This document shows, piece by piece, positions 8,734 to 17,119 of a stretch of DNA of 30,731 nt (the first letter of the stretch is position 1; each line of letters opens with the position of its first letter). The stretch covers positions 4,248-34,978 of the forward strand of contig DCHQ01000023.1 of the NCBI GenBank assembly GCA_002314855.1, given 5' to 3'. Source of the stretch: Lachnospiraceae bacterium UBA1748 (GTDB taxonomy: Bacteria > Bacillota > Clostridia > Lachnospirales > Lachnospiraceae). Position numbers and translations under genes: made by a program. Below the pieces are notes generated by a model, which saw only the letters and a list, made by a program, of their open reading frames with translations, did no database searches and was not told where the DNA came from.

Positions 8734-9336
8734 ATGGCACGCAGTGAAGAAGTATTTGAAAATGCACTTCTAGGCAGAAATGTTCCTATTTTGCCTTTGG
8801 ACAATAAATGGCACAGGCTTATGGTTGGCCTTAATAAGGATGCTTCCATGGTTAAGCTTGAGGAGGAAATCAAGGAACTACTTAAGCGTCAGGGTAAAAT
8901 CAATACTGAAGTTAAGCAGTTAAGAAAAGCTAAGACCAGAATTATGGAAGAGATGGTATCTGCCATGGATGAATCGGACGGAGCAACCAAGCAGGATAAT
9001 GGCAAGAAACAAATCGAGTCAATTAATGCCAAGCTAGATTCATATCAGGATGAAGTTATGGATATACCAAAGCAGATTAATGAGCTAAATTATCAGCTAA
9101 TGCTTAAAACCATGGATCAGTGCTATGAAATAATCCGTGATAACACCAGCGAAATAGAAGAAATTGCGGATTGGATTAATGATATTCGAATAGAACTTAA
9201 GAAGAATATTGTTCGAAAGCAAAACAGAGAACTTAAAAATCAGGAAATATATAATTATATGCATGATATTTTCGGTGCGGAAGTCATTGATTTATTTGAT
9301 ATGAAATATAATCCTGGTGATAGACCTTTACAGTAA
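8734..9336 (+). CDS. Unrecognised coiled-coil protein
   Basis: I do not recognise this 200-residue protein. It is soluble, with no signal peptide or membrane segment. An N-terminal segment (1-35) contains 'RNVPILPLDNKWHRLM'. Long heptad-like helices follow (about 38-75 and 85-160, rich in Lys, Glu, Ile and Leu), with a polar break at 'DESDGATKQDNGKK'. The last 30 residues include 'FGAEVIDLFDMKYNPGD'. A strong AGGAGGT precedes the ATG. It sits between icd and the NAD(P)HX-repair gene, 24-33 bases from each, so it is probably co-transcribed with them. The gene is surely real from its length, ribosome site and codon use; the function is unknown. Confidence 0.85.
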   Translation: MARSEEVFENALLGRNVPILPLDNKWHRLMVGLNKDASMVKLEEEIKELLKRQGKINTEVKQLRKAKTRIMEEMVSAMDESDGATKQDNGKKQIESINAKLDSYQDEVMDIPKQINELNYQLMLKTMDQCYEIIRDNTSEIEEIADWINDIRIELKKNIVRKQNRELKNQEIYNYMHDIFGAEVIDLFDMKYNPGDRPLQ

Positions 9337-9366
9337 TATTTTTTCTTGTAAATCGAAGAGGTGTCA

Positions 9367-10863
9367 ATGAAAAAAATAGTAACATCCAGCGAAATGAAAG
9401 AAATTGAACGTCAAACCATAGAAGAGATAGGCATTCCTTCTCTTGTTTTGATGGAAAGAGCAGCGATGCAGGTTGTTTCAGCTATAGGAGATGAAGAAGC
9501 AGTTCTTGTAGTATGTGGCGTCGGCAATAATGGAGCGGATGGTCTCGCTGTTGCCAGATTGCTTAAGCTTGCTGGTAAGGATGTAAGAATTAATATCGTA
9601 GGTAATGTTGAAAACGCCACTGAGGAATTTAAATTACAAAAAGCGATATGTGACAAGTTAGGCGTTCGTAGAGTACAGGATAAATTTATTACTCCTGATG
9701 TTATAGTTGATGCCATATTTGGTATAGGTTTATCTAGAGAAGTTACTGGTGAATACTACGATGCTATTGAATTCATTAATGGCTATAAACTTAGTCGTAA
9801 AGATAAAGAACGTAAATGCAAGGTTATATCAGTTGATATCCCTTCTGGACTAGATTGCAATCATGGTGTACCTCTTGGAATTGCGGTATGCGCCAATGAA
9901 ACGGTTACATTTACTCACGAAAAGCTGGGACTTATCCTTAATGAAGGTCCTAGGTATGCTGGAAAAGTTACAGTTGCTGATTGCGGCATAATAACAAGAG
10001 ACGAAGATACTTCGATAGCATTTACCTACGATGAGGATGATGTTAATAGGCTTCCTGAAAGAGATAAGCTTGGTAATAAAGGTACTTTTGGAAAAGTTTT
10101 ATTAGTTACAGGTTCTGTAAATATGCCTGGAGCTAGTATTATTACAGCTAGAGCTGCATTTAAATCAGGGGCTGGTATGGTAAAAGTATTATCATCCAGA
10201 GAAAATAGAGATTTGCTTATGCATGAACTTCCTGAAGCAATGTTTCAGGCATATGAAGATATGACAGTAGAGGATCTTGATGCTGCTCTTAACTGGTGTG
10301 ATGCATGTCTTATTGGACCGGGGTTAAATGTTAGCGATCTTAGTAAATATCTGGTTGATGTAATTCTTGAAAAATGTAATAAGCCAGTTGTTCTTGATGC
10401 TGATGGACTTAATATTCAGGCATCCAAGGATTTATCTGGTATTAGAGCGAGAGGCGAAAGAGGTCTTATGACGATTCTAACTCCTCATCCTAGAGAATTT
10501 GCACGATTAACATCTACTGATATGCAGTCTAGAAAAAGCTCTGATATAGAATTTGTTAATGCCATAGCAAGAAATAACTACTGTCTTATAGCGGCCAAGG
10601 ACGCTAGAACTGTTGTTGCTAAGGGTAGTGGTGCGGTGTATATTAATACAGTGACTTCAGACAGTTTGGCTACAGCAGGCAGTGGAGATATATATGCAGC
10701 AATAATTACTTCACTTATAGCAAGAGGCATTAATCCATTTGAAGCGACCTGTCTTGCGACACTTATCCATGGCCTTGCTGGTAAGCATACAGAGTGCGCA
10801 GTAGGCAGTGCATCTTCATCGGCCAGTGATATATTAAATTCACTAGGCAAAATTATTAATTAA
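9367..10863 (+). CDS. nnr: Bifunctional NAD(P)HX epimerase / ADP-dependent dehydratase
   Basis: Repairs hydrated NADH and NADPH: the N-terminal YjeF_N domain (about 1-215) interconverts R and S epimers, and the C-terminal carbohydrate-kinase-like domain (about 230-498) dehydrates S-NAD(P)HX using ADP. Visible motifs are 'NNGADGLAVARLL' and 'DAIFGIGLSREVTG' in the first half, then 'GTFGKVLLVTGS', 'LTPHPREF' and 'AGSGDIYAA' in the second, the last carrying the catalytic Asp. About 500 residues is normal for the fused form. I place the start at ATG 9367, because GAGG at 9358-9361 gives good spacing to it but overlaps the alternative in-frame GTG at 9361. It is followed 11 bases later by alanine racemase, a common pairing in Firmicutes. 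Confidence 0.94.
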   Translation: MKKIVTSSEMKEIERQTIEEIGIPSLVLMERAAMQVVSAIGDEEAVLVVCGVGNNGADGLAVARLLKLAGKDVRINIVGNVENATEEFKLQKAICDKLGVRRVQDKFITPDVIVDAIFGIGLSREVTGEYYDAIEFINGYKLSRKDKERKCKVISVDIPSGLDCNHGVPLGIAVCANETVTFTHEKLGLILNEGPRYAGKVTVADCGIITRDEDTSIAFTYDEDDVNRLPERDKLGNKGTFGKVLLVTGSVNMPGASIITARAAFKSGAGMVKVLSSRENRDLLMHELPEAMFQAYEDMTVEDLDAALNWCDACLIGPGLNVSDLSKYLVDVILEKCNKPVVLDADGLNIQASKDLSGIRARGERGLMTILTPHPREFARLTSTDMQSRKSSDIEFVNAIARNNYCLIAAKDARTVVAKGSGAVYINTVTSDSLATAGSGDIYAAIITSLIARGINPFEATCLATLIHGLAGKHTECAVGSASSSASDILNSLGKIIN

Positions 10864-10874
10864 GGACTAGTAAT

Positions 10875-12020
10875 ATGTTTTTGGAAAAGATTAATAAGCG
10901 TGTATATGCAACTGTTAATATAGACGCTATAAAACATAATATTAAGATAATCTCAGAAAATGTTGCTAAAGGAACCAAGATTCTAGCAATAATCAAGGCT
11001 GATGGTTATGGACATGGCGCTGTTAGGATTGCCAGAGAGTTGGAATTTGTTAATAGTATTTATGGATATGCTGTCGCAACCATTGAAGAAGCAGTTGAGC
11101 TTAGGGAAAATAATATTCGTAAGCCTATACTTATTCTTGGATATATTTTTCCCGATGAATATGATACGCTCATTAATTATGAAATAAGAGCGACTGTATT
11201 TGATATGGAAGCGGCTTCAGAACTTGGAAAGCATGCCAAGAAACTTGGTAAAATGGCATATGTTCATCTCAAGGTTGATACTGGTATGGGAAGAATTGGC
11301 TTTAGAGCTGATGAATCAGGACTTGAGATAGCCAAGGCCATATATGATATGGAAGGCGTAGAGGTTGAAGGTATATTCACACATCTTGCTAGAGCAGATG
11401 AAGCAGATAAAACCAATGTAAATGCTCAAATAGCTTTATTTAAGGATTTTGTCCTAAGGGCAGAGGCGAGAGGAATGCAGATACCTATTAAGCATTGTTC
11501 TAACAGTGCGGGTATAATTGATCACCAGGAAGCTAATATGGATATGGTACGCGCCGGTATTATTTTATACGGTTTATGGCCTTCATCAGAAGTTGATAAA
11601 ACTAAAATTGAGTTAAAGCCAGCCATGGAAATCAAGAGCTCTGTGGTGTTTGTTAAGGATGTTACTCCAGGAACCCAGATAAGTTATGGCGGAACCTATG
11701 AGGCCACTGAGAATAGAAGGATAGCTACAATAGGTATTGGTTATGCCGATGGATATCCAAGAAGTTTATCTAATAAAGGTTATGTATTAATTCGAGGTCA
11801 AATAGCTCATGTTGTTGGAAGAGTATGTATGGATCAGCTTATGGTTGATGTTACTGATATTCCGGGAGTAACTAGAGGTGATGAAGTTACTATTGTAGGT
11901 ATTGATGGCGATAAACAAATTACTTTTGATGACTTTGCCAAGTTGTCTAATACAATCAATTATGAGTCAGTCTGCGATATAGGAAAAAGAGTTCCTAGAG
12001 TGTATATAAGTATTGAGTAA
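10875..12020 (+). CDS. alr: Alanine racemase
   Basis: A cytoplasmic PLP enzyme that interconverts L- and D-alanine, supplying D-Ala for peptidoglycan. At 381 residues it has the usual length. The PLP-binding Lys41 lies in 'IIKADGYGHGA'; the second catalytic base, Tyr, is in 'ISYGGTYEA'; 'KVDTGMGRIGF' and 'GIGYADGYPR' are typical family motifs. The N-terminal TIM barrel and C-terminal beta domain both appear complete. It is the last gene of the run that starts at icd, and a strong terminator lies just downstream. No promoter of its own is evident in the 11-base gap before it. Confidence 0.96.
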   Translation: MFLEKINKRVYATVNIDAIKHNIKIISENVAKGTKILAIIKADGYGHGAVRIARELEFVNSIYGYAVATIEEAVELRENNIRKPILILGYIFPDEYDTLINYEIRATVFDMEAASELGKHAKKLGKMAYVHLKVDTGMGRIGFRADESGLEIAKAIYDMEGVEVEGIFTHLARADEADKTNVNAQIALFKDFVLRAEARGMQIPIKHCSNSAGIIDHQEANMDMVRAGIILYGLWPSSEVDKTKIELKPAMEIKSSVVFVKDVTPGTQISYGGTYEATENRRIATIGIGYADGYPRSLSNKGYVLIRGQIAHVVGRVCMDQLMVDVTDIPGVTRGDEVTIVGIDGDKQITFDDFAKLSNTINYESVCDIGKRVPRVYISIE

Positions 12021-12023
12021 ATT

Positions 12024-12050
12024 AAGGGTAGCGTTGCTACCCTTTTATTG
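12024..12050 (+). terminator. Rho-independent terminator after alr
   Basis: A perfect 9-bp stem, AAGGGTAGC / GCTACCCTT, with a GTT loop, followed by TTATTG. It begins 4 bases after the alr stop and closes the icd-nnr-alr run. Confidence 0.9.
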
Positions 12051-12059
12051 TTTCACAAG

Positions 12060-12088
12060 TGGACTTTTGTATTAAAAAATGATAAAAT
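12060..12088 (+). promoter_or_regulatory. Probable sigma-A promoter for the yebC operon
   Basis: TGGACT (12060-12065) and TAAAAT (12083-12088) are separated by 17 bases, directly after the alr terminator. This leaves a leader of about 70 bases before yebC. The -10 is good and the -35 matches consensus at 4 of 6 positions. Confidence 0.6.
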
Positions 12089-12105
12089 AGATTAATTTGA
12101 AAAAT

Positions 12106-12141
12106 TATGCCTAATAATGATTTTTAGCTAGTTTAGGCATA
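12106..12141 (+). promoter_or_regulatory. Inverted repeat in the yebC leader
   Basis: TATGCCTAA (12106-12114) and TTAGGCATA (12133-12141) form a perfect 9-bp inverted repeat around 18 bases. It lies between the proposed -10 and the yebC ribosome site (GGAGGT, 12150-12155). It has no T-run, so it is not a terminator. It could be an operator or a leader hairpin; its role is unknown. Confidence 0.45.
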
Positions 12142-12164
12142 TAAATCTTGGAGGTTTTATATTT

Positions 12165-12899
12165 ATGTCAGGACATTCAAAATTTGCGAACATCAAGCAT
12201 AAGAAAGAGAAGAATGATGCAGCTAAGGGTAAGATTTTCACTATTATTGGACGTGAAATCGCTGTAGCAGTTAAGGAGGGTGGTCCAGATCCTAATAATA
12301 ACTTTAAGCTTGCTCAGATTATCCAGAAAGCTAAGGCTGCTAATATGCCTAATGATACTATTGATAGAGGTATCAAGAAGGCTGCTGGTGATGGTAATGC
12401 TGTAAGCTATGAGCAGGTAGTATACGAAGGATATGGTCCTAAGGGTATCGCTATTATTGTTGAGGCACTTACAGATAACAAGAATCGTACAGCTGCCAAT
12501 GTACGTAGTGCATTTACAAAGGGTAGTGGTTCTATTGGTACACAGGGCTGTGTATCTTATATGTTTGATACAAAGGGTCAGATAATTGTTGATAAGGAAG
12601 AGTGCTCACTTGATGCCGATACTCTTATGGAGAAGGCTCTTGATGCTGGCGCTGATGACTTTTCAGAAGAAGATGATTCATACGAAATCTTAACTGATCC
12701 AGATTCATTCTATGAAGTAGCTAAGAATCTTGAAGGTCTTAACCTTCCAATCGTTTCATCAGAAGTTACAAAGATTCCTCAGAATTATGTATCACTTGCT
12801 GGTGATGCTGATGCTGAGAAGCAGCTTCAGAGAACACTTGATCTTCTTGATGAGGATGATGATGTTCAGAATGTATATACTAACTGGGAAGAATACTAA
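12165..12899 (+). CDS. yebC: YebC/TACO1-family translation or regulatory protein
   Basis: A 244-residue cytoplasmic protein of the YebC family. It opens with the hallmark 'MSGHSKFANIKHKKEKNDAAKGKIF', quoted here as the N-terminal block MSGHSKFANIKHKK then EKNDAAKGK, and continues with 'KAKAANMPNDTIDRGIKKA', 'GYGPKGIAI', 'NRTAANVR' and 'KGSGSIGTQGCV'. Length is normal. Family members were long called transcriptional regulators (PmpR). More recent work links some, including mitochondrial TACO1, to relief of ribosome stalling at proline-rich sequences. GGAGGT lies 9 bases before the ATG. It is the first gene of a run that continues through the J-domain gene ending at 19140, and its leader carries an inverted repeat. 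Confidence 0.95.
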   Translation: MSGHSKFANIKHKKEKNDAAKGKIFTIIGREIAVAVKEGGPDPNNNFKLAQIIQKAKAANMPNDTIDRGIKKAAGDGNAVSYEQVVYEGYGPKGIAIIVEALTDNKNRTAANVRSAFTKGSGSIGTQGCVSYMFDTKGQIIVDKEECSLDADTLMEKALDAGADDFSEEDDSYEILTDPDSFYEVAKNLEGLNLPIVSSEVTKIPQNYVSLAGDADAEKQLQRTLDLLDEDDDVQNVYTNWEEY

Positions 12900-12918
12900 G
12901 AATTTAGAGGATTAATTA

Positions 12919-13869
12919 ATGGACCGTCTTGCAATAGTTGTACCTTGTTATAACGAAGAGGAAATGCTACCTATATCTTTACCAAGACTTATAGGTGTAC
13001 TTGAAGACCTTGTTAAGAAAAATAAAATAGATTCATCAAGTTATCTTCTTTTTATCAATGATGGAAGCAAGGATAGAACATGGGAATTACTTGAAGAAGA
13101 ACATAAAAAGGAAAATAGAGTAAGAGCAATCAAGCTTGCTCGTAATCGCGGACACCAGAATGCTTTGTTATCGGGGCTTTTCACAGCAGCCAAGGATGCT
13201 GATATTACAGTATCCATTGATGCTGATCTTCAAGATGATATAACCAAGATTGAAGAGATGGTTGATTTATATCATGATGGTTGCGAGATTGTATATGGTG
13301 TTCGTGGTGATCGAAAGACTGATTCTTGGTTCAAGCGTACCACTGCGGAAGGCTTCTATCGTTTTATGGAGATAATGGGAGTTGAAACCATATATAACCA
13401 TGCTGATTATAGACTTATGAGTTCTAAGGCTTTAGCTGAGCTTGCTAAGTATGAAGAGACCAATGTGTATCTTCGAGGACTTGTTCCACTTATTGGCTAT
13501 AAGACAGGCACTGTTACATATGAGCGTACTGCAAGAGAAGCAGGTGAGTCTAAGTATCCTTTATCAAAGATGTTTGCGCTTGCTTTTGAAGGTATAACAT
13601 CATTTTCTGTTAAACCTATTAGAATGATTATGTCGCTTGGTATGGTTGTTTTAGTTGTTTGTTTCCTTGCAGCAATTTATGCATTCGTTTCATATTTTTC
13701 AGGAAATGTAGAAGACGGCTGGACATCAATTATTTTATCAATATGGTTTCTTGGTGGTGTTCAGTTAGTATGTTTAGGTGTTGTTGGTGAATATATTGGC
13801 AAGATCTATAAGGAAGTAAAAAGACGCCCTAAGTACAATATTGAAACATATCTTTCAGACGGAGAGTAG
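12919..13869 (+). CDS. GtrB/DPM1-like family 2 glycosyltransferase
   Basis: Probably transfers a sugar from a nucleotide donor to undecaprenyl phosphate at the inner face of the membrane. The 316-residue protein has a GT-A catalytic domain with 'VVPCYNEEE', 'FINDGSKDRT', the metal-binding DAD at 101-103 within 'SIDADLQDD', and 'RNRGHQNALLSG', all typical of the bacterial DPM1-like group. Two C-terminal membrane segments (about 236-260 and 268-293) match GtrB. AGAGGA precedes the ATG, 20 bases after yebC. The next gene, a polytopic membrane protein 3 bases downstream, is the natural candidate for the enzyme that uses the lipid-linked sugar. The sugar and acceptor cannot be read from sequence. 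Confidence 0.9.
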   Translation: MDRLAIVVPCYNEEEMLPISLPRLIGVLEDLVKKNKIDSSSYLLFINDGSKDRTWELLEEEHKKENRVRAIKLARNRGHQNALLSGLFTAAKDADITVSIDADLQDDITKIEEMVDLYHDGCEIVYGVRGDRKTDSWFKRTTAEGFYRFMEIMGVETIYNHADYRLMSSKALAELAKYEETNVYLRGLVPLIGYKTGTVTYERTAREAGESKYPLSKMFALAFEGITSFSVKPIRMIMSLGMVVLVVCFLAAIYAFVSYFSGNVEDGWTSIILSIWFLGGVQLVCLGVVGEYIGKIYKEVKRRPKYNIETYLSDGE

Positions 13870-13871
13870 TT

Positions 13872-16316
13872 ATGATTTTAAAGAAATCTAAGCTTACATA
13901 TATATGCTGGATATTTTTTATAATTCTTGGTTTTGGTTCACTTTATGTGGCATCAAACAAGAATAGCTTTTTGCTTTCAGGTTTACCTGTGGATGCGTTT
14001 GTTGCAGGTATTACATTGTTTGCTTTGCTATTAGTTGTTGCTGAGATATTAACTGTATGTTCCAAGTTTGTAGCTAAGTTTTCTAAAGGTAAAGAATTAG
14101 AAGCAGGATCATTTATTGAAACTATTATTATATTTTTTGTATTAGTAGCTTCTTTTATGTCCAGATTTATCTATATTACATCTATTAATGGCGTTCCAAC
14201 AAAAGGTAATGATTTTGTTGATAGTGTTATGCAGGGTGGCGGCGCATCAGTAGGTTTTTCTTATATTCAGCATATTTATGCTTGTTTAATTAACGCTTTT
14301 AGTGGTGTGCTTTCAACTCCAGCAGTGGGTGCAATGTATATTAATGTTGTATTTCAGCTTATGATAATTATTCTATTATATTTTGGAATACGAAAAATGA
14401 TGGGGCTGGTTCCTGCCGTCGTTTCCATTTTGTTTATGGCATTCTTGCCAAGTAATATTATGATGGTAGGGCATATAGATTCAGATTTTCTTTATGCTTT
14501 ATTAGTTCTTGTTTCTCTATTTACAATGATTATAGCTAAGTGGGGTGTTATAAATGATAAGATGCCTCATGGTTTTCGCTTGTTTCTCTTTGTTTTATCT
14601 GGTTTTGTGACAAGCCTTTGCATATTATCAGATAAGGCGTTACTTGGTATTGTAATATTTGCAATAGCATTATTTGTTGCATACAAAAAAGATTCACCAT
14701 TATCTAATGGTGAAAGCAAGGGTGAAATCTTATTATTTGTTATTGGATTAATTGTTGGATCGATTATATTTTTAAATATTTTTGATTCATATTATGGACT
14801 TGGAATGTTTGGATATATTAATCGATATTTTAATGATTTTTCCAATATTTCAATTAATACTAATCTAGTTATACCAGGAACAAATGATCCATTTGTGCTT
14901 ATTTCGATGGTTCTTGCTATTGTTTGGACTTTTAGAATTTTTAAAATAGACAGAGATCATGGTTCTATCATTGTTTTCGTTCCATTTGTTATAGCTTTAT
15001 TTTCACTTTTGTCATTAACAAAAGATGATTATGCTGTTACATATATAATGCTATGGTCCGTACTTGGTGCTATGGGATTTGTTTCTATTGGTAAGAATAG
15101 CCTTGCATATATTGAAGAAGAAAGAGCTGCCAAGCAGAAAGCAGAACAGCAGCGTCATGAACAGCTTGAGGCTGCCAAGAAAGAGCTTGAAGAAAAAAAG
15201 GCCAAGCTTGCAGAAATAAATAAAAAGAAGAAGGAAAAAGAAATTAATATAGGTACTACAGCAATGACCGATACTCAAAACTTGAAAGAATTGGAAGCGT
15301 CACTTGATTTTCTTAAGAAAGATAACAATTCTGAAACGCAAAATGATGTTTCTGAGGAAGTAGATACTACTGATTCCCATTCGGTTGAAAATGTTGGAGC
15401 AACCGAAACTACAGATACAATAGATGCAAATGATTCTGCAGTTGAAGTGTCAGAATCTAGTGTTGCAACTGAGGATAGCCAGGAAGTTAATAATACTGTG
15501 GTTCTTCCAGAAAAACAGGACGAGAAAAAGCTTGATTTAAAAGCGGCTCCTATTCCTAAAGAAGAGAAGCCTAGATATGTGTCTATGTCTTCGCCATCAT
15601 CAAAATTTGCTAGGCGTATGGATTATCGTACAGCTATCGTAAAGGCTAATCATGTTGAAGAAGAGAGTGCAGCGGAAGAAAAGAAGGTTCCTGAGGCATC
15701 CAATGAATCAGTGGTAAAAGCGGTAGAAACACCAGTAGAAAAAGCTGCTGAATCGACAGAGACAATAACTGATAACGCTGAAAGTGTAGCTAATGATACT
15801 AGCTCTAAATCTACAGAGAATGATGCTGCTAGCGAAGCTGTTAGTGTTGCTATTTCTGATAATAATGATGTAGAGGCAACAAATAACGACAATGCTGAAA
15901 AACAAGATAGCGAACCGGATTTACTATCAGTTAATATAATCGAAAGTCATGATACAGTAATTGAAGAAGAGCAGGATGAAAATGTTGTTTTTGAATCAAT
16001 TGCTGAGGAAAAAGTAATAGATGAGAACGTTCTTGATCTCACTAAGCTTGAAAAACATGAACTGACTAATGAGCCGGCTCCAGCGCCAGAGGTGAATCCT
16101 GTTTCCGCCCAGGAACCGGTACTTAGAAGTGTTGCTCAGCAGAAGCCTCCTATTATGGGTAAGGAAACTGAGCCAGTTAATAAAATACATAACCCACTTC
16201 CTACACCTAAGAAGCATACTAGTAGGGAGCTTGATTATGATGTAGAACCATTACCAGCTGATTTACATTTTGATATTGTTGATCTTACTGGTAAAGATTT
16301 CTTTGATATTAATTAA
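13872..16316 (+). CDS. Polytopic membrane protein (GT-C glycosyltransferase-like) with long acidic cytoplasmic tail
   Basis: An 814-residue two-part protein. Residues 1 to about 405 hold some 11-13 hydrophobic segments. An early loop contains 'GVPTKGNDFVDSV', and the layout recalls GT-C (ArnT/PMT-like) transferases that use polyprenyl-phosphate sugars; this is inference from layout and neighbour, not from a decisive motif. Residues about 410-460 form a charged Ala/Glu/Lys coiled coil ('KAEQQRHEQLEAAKKELEEKK'). The remaining 350 residues are acidic, rich in Ser, Thr, Glu, Asp, Val and Asn, and probably disordered. A more conserved-looking end contains 'ELDYDVEPLPADLHFDIVDL'. Only 2 bases separate it from the glycosyltransferase. 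The long tail is unusual for such enzymes. No frameshift is evident and the reading frame is continuous. Confidence 0.85.
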   Translation: MILKKSKLTYICWIFFIILGFGSLYVASNKNSFLLSGLPVDAFVAGITLFALLLVVAEILTVCSKFVAKFSKGKELEAGSFIETIIIFFVLVASFMSRFIYITSINGVPTKGNDFVDSVMQGGGASVGFSYIQHIYACLINAFSGVLSTPAVGAMYINVVFQLMIIILLYFGIRKMMGLVPAVVSILFMAFLPSNIMMVGHIDSDFLYALLVLVSLFTMIIAKWGVINDKMPHGFRLFLFVLSGFVTSLCILSDKALLGIVIFAIALFVAYKKDSPLSNGESKGEILLFVIGLIVGSIIFLNIFDSYYGLGMFGYINRYFNDFSNISINTNLVIPGTNDPFVLISMVLAIVWTFRIFKIDRDHGSIIVFVPFVIALFSLLSLTKDDYAVTYIMLWSVLGAMGFVSIGKNSLAYIEEERAAKQKAEQQRHEQLEAAKKELEEKKAKLAEINKKKKEKEINIGTTAMTDTQNLKELEASLDFLKKDNNSETQNDVSEEVDTTDSHSVENVGATETTDTIDANDSAVEVSESSVATEDSQEVNNTVVLPEKQDEKKLDLKAAPIPKEEKPRYVSMSSPSSKFARRMDYRTAIVKANHVEEESAAEEKKVPEASNESVVKAVETPVEKAAESTETITDNAESVANDTSSKSTENDAASEAVSVAISDNNDVEATNNDNAEKQDSEPDLLSVNIIESHDTVIEEEQDENVVFESIAEEKVIDENVLDLTKLEKHELTNEPAPAPEVNPVSAQEPVLRSVAQQKPPIMGKETEPVNKIHNPLPTPKKHTSRELDYDVEPLPADLHFDIVDLTGKDFFDIN

Positions 16317-16346
16317 TTTTTTAATCGCTATGCGGAGGAAGAGAGC

Positions 16347-16796
16347 ATGATAGAAGCTGTCAGCTGCGGCGGTGTCGTGATTTTTAGAGGGAAGATTCTT
16401 CTCTTATATAAGAATTATCGTGGTCGCTATGAAGGATGGGTTTTGCCCAAAGGAACTGTTGAACCAGGTGAAGAATATACCGAAACAGCCTTACGTGAAG
16501 TTAAGGAAGAAAGTGGTGTAACAGCGTCCATTGTTAAATATGTAGGTAAAAGCGAATATACATTTAATGTTCCAGAAGATACAGTAGATAAAGATGTTCA
16601 TTGGTATCTTATGAGAAGTGATAATTACTATAGTAAGCCTCAGAAAGAGGAGTACTTTGTTGATTCAGGTTATTATAAGTATCATGAAGCATATCATTTA
16701 CTGAAATTTACTAACGAGAAGCAGATATTAGAGAAAGCTTATGATGAGTATTTATCATTATACAAAAATAAGCTATGGATACCTAGAAAGAATTAA
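16347..16796 (+). CDS. NUDIX hydrolase
   Basis: A 149-residue hydrolase of nucleoside diphosphates linked to another group; the exact substrate is not predictable. The complete Nudix box occupies residues 36-58: Gly36, five residues, Glu42, then 'REVKEESGV' with the metal-binding glutamates. The N-terminus 'EAVSCGGVVIFRGKILLLYKN' forms the opening strands and 'GWVLPKG' leads into the box. GGAGGAAG precedes the ATG. The short form and the bis-phosphate-type 'LPKG' lead-in suggest a house-cleaning or diadenosine-polyphosphate type enzyme (inference). It follows the membrane-protein gene by 30 bases. Confidence 0.93.
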   Translation: MIEAVSCGGVVIFRGKILLLYKNYRGRYEGWVLPKGTVEPGEEYTETALREVKEESGVTASIVKYVGKSEYTFNVPEDTVDKDVHWYLMRSDNYYSKPQKEEYFVDSGYYKYHEAYHLLKFTNEKQILEKAYDEYLSLYKNKLWIPRKN

Positions 16797-16798
16797 CT

Positions 16799-17104
16799 AT
16801 GATAGCTGATAAAGATTTGTATGTAAGTGATTCGCTTAAAAATAAATATAAATCTATTATTACTAAGCTTCGTCATGGCAAAGTTGTTCCAGGATTATTT
16901 GTTATAGTTAAGAACGAAGAGAGTGGACGTCCTGAAATAATGAAGAGTGTTTATTTTTGTCAAAAATATCTTCATTTAATCTCTCTTACTATTCTTGGGA
17001 TAACTGATAAATATGATGATGCATTATATTTTCTTGCTAAGAGTGTTGCAGGAGAATATGGCGTAACTTTGACAAAAGAAGAAAGTGAAGAGTTTGATTT
17101 ATAA
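16799..17104 (+). CDS. Unrecognised small protein, 101 aa
   Basis: I do not recognise this protein. It starts 2 bases after the NUDIX stop and ends 15 bases before the DUF2953 gene, so it belongs to the same transcription unit. It is soluble and mixed alpha/beta. 'HGKVVPGLFVIVKNEESG' looks like a beta-hairpin, followed by 'MKSVYFCQKYLHLISLTILGI' and an Asp/Glu-rich C-terminus. There is no signal peptide or metal motif; one Cys is present. The 2-base spacing to the NUDIX gene, codon use like its neighbours and the lack of overlap with another gene make it likely to be real. Confidence 0.75.
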   Translation: MIADKDLYVSDSLKNKYKSIITKLRHGKVVPGLFVIVKNEESGRPEIMKSVYFCQKYLHLISLTILGITDKYDDALYFLAKSVAGEYGVTLTKEESEEFDL

Positions 17105-17119
17105 TAGGACTATAAATTT

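Noticed and set aside
15051..15278. A 75-codon - strand frame rich in Phe and Leu opposite the coiled coil
   Set aside because: It is the mirror of Lys/Glu codons in the coiled-coil part of the membrane protein and has no start context.
13872..16316. Possible frameshift or fusion joining a membrane protein to a separate acidic protein
   Set aside because: The frame is continuous, no internal ribosome site precedes the tail, and the coiled coil leads smoothly from the last membrane segment. One long protein is the simpler reading.
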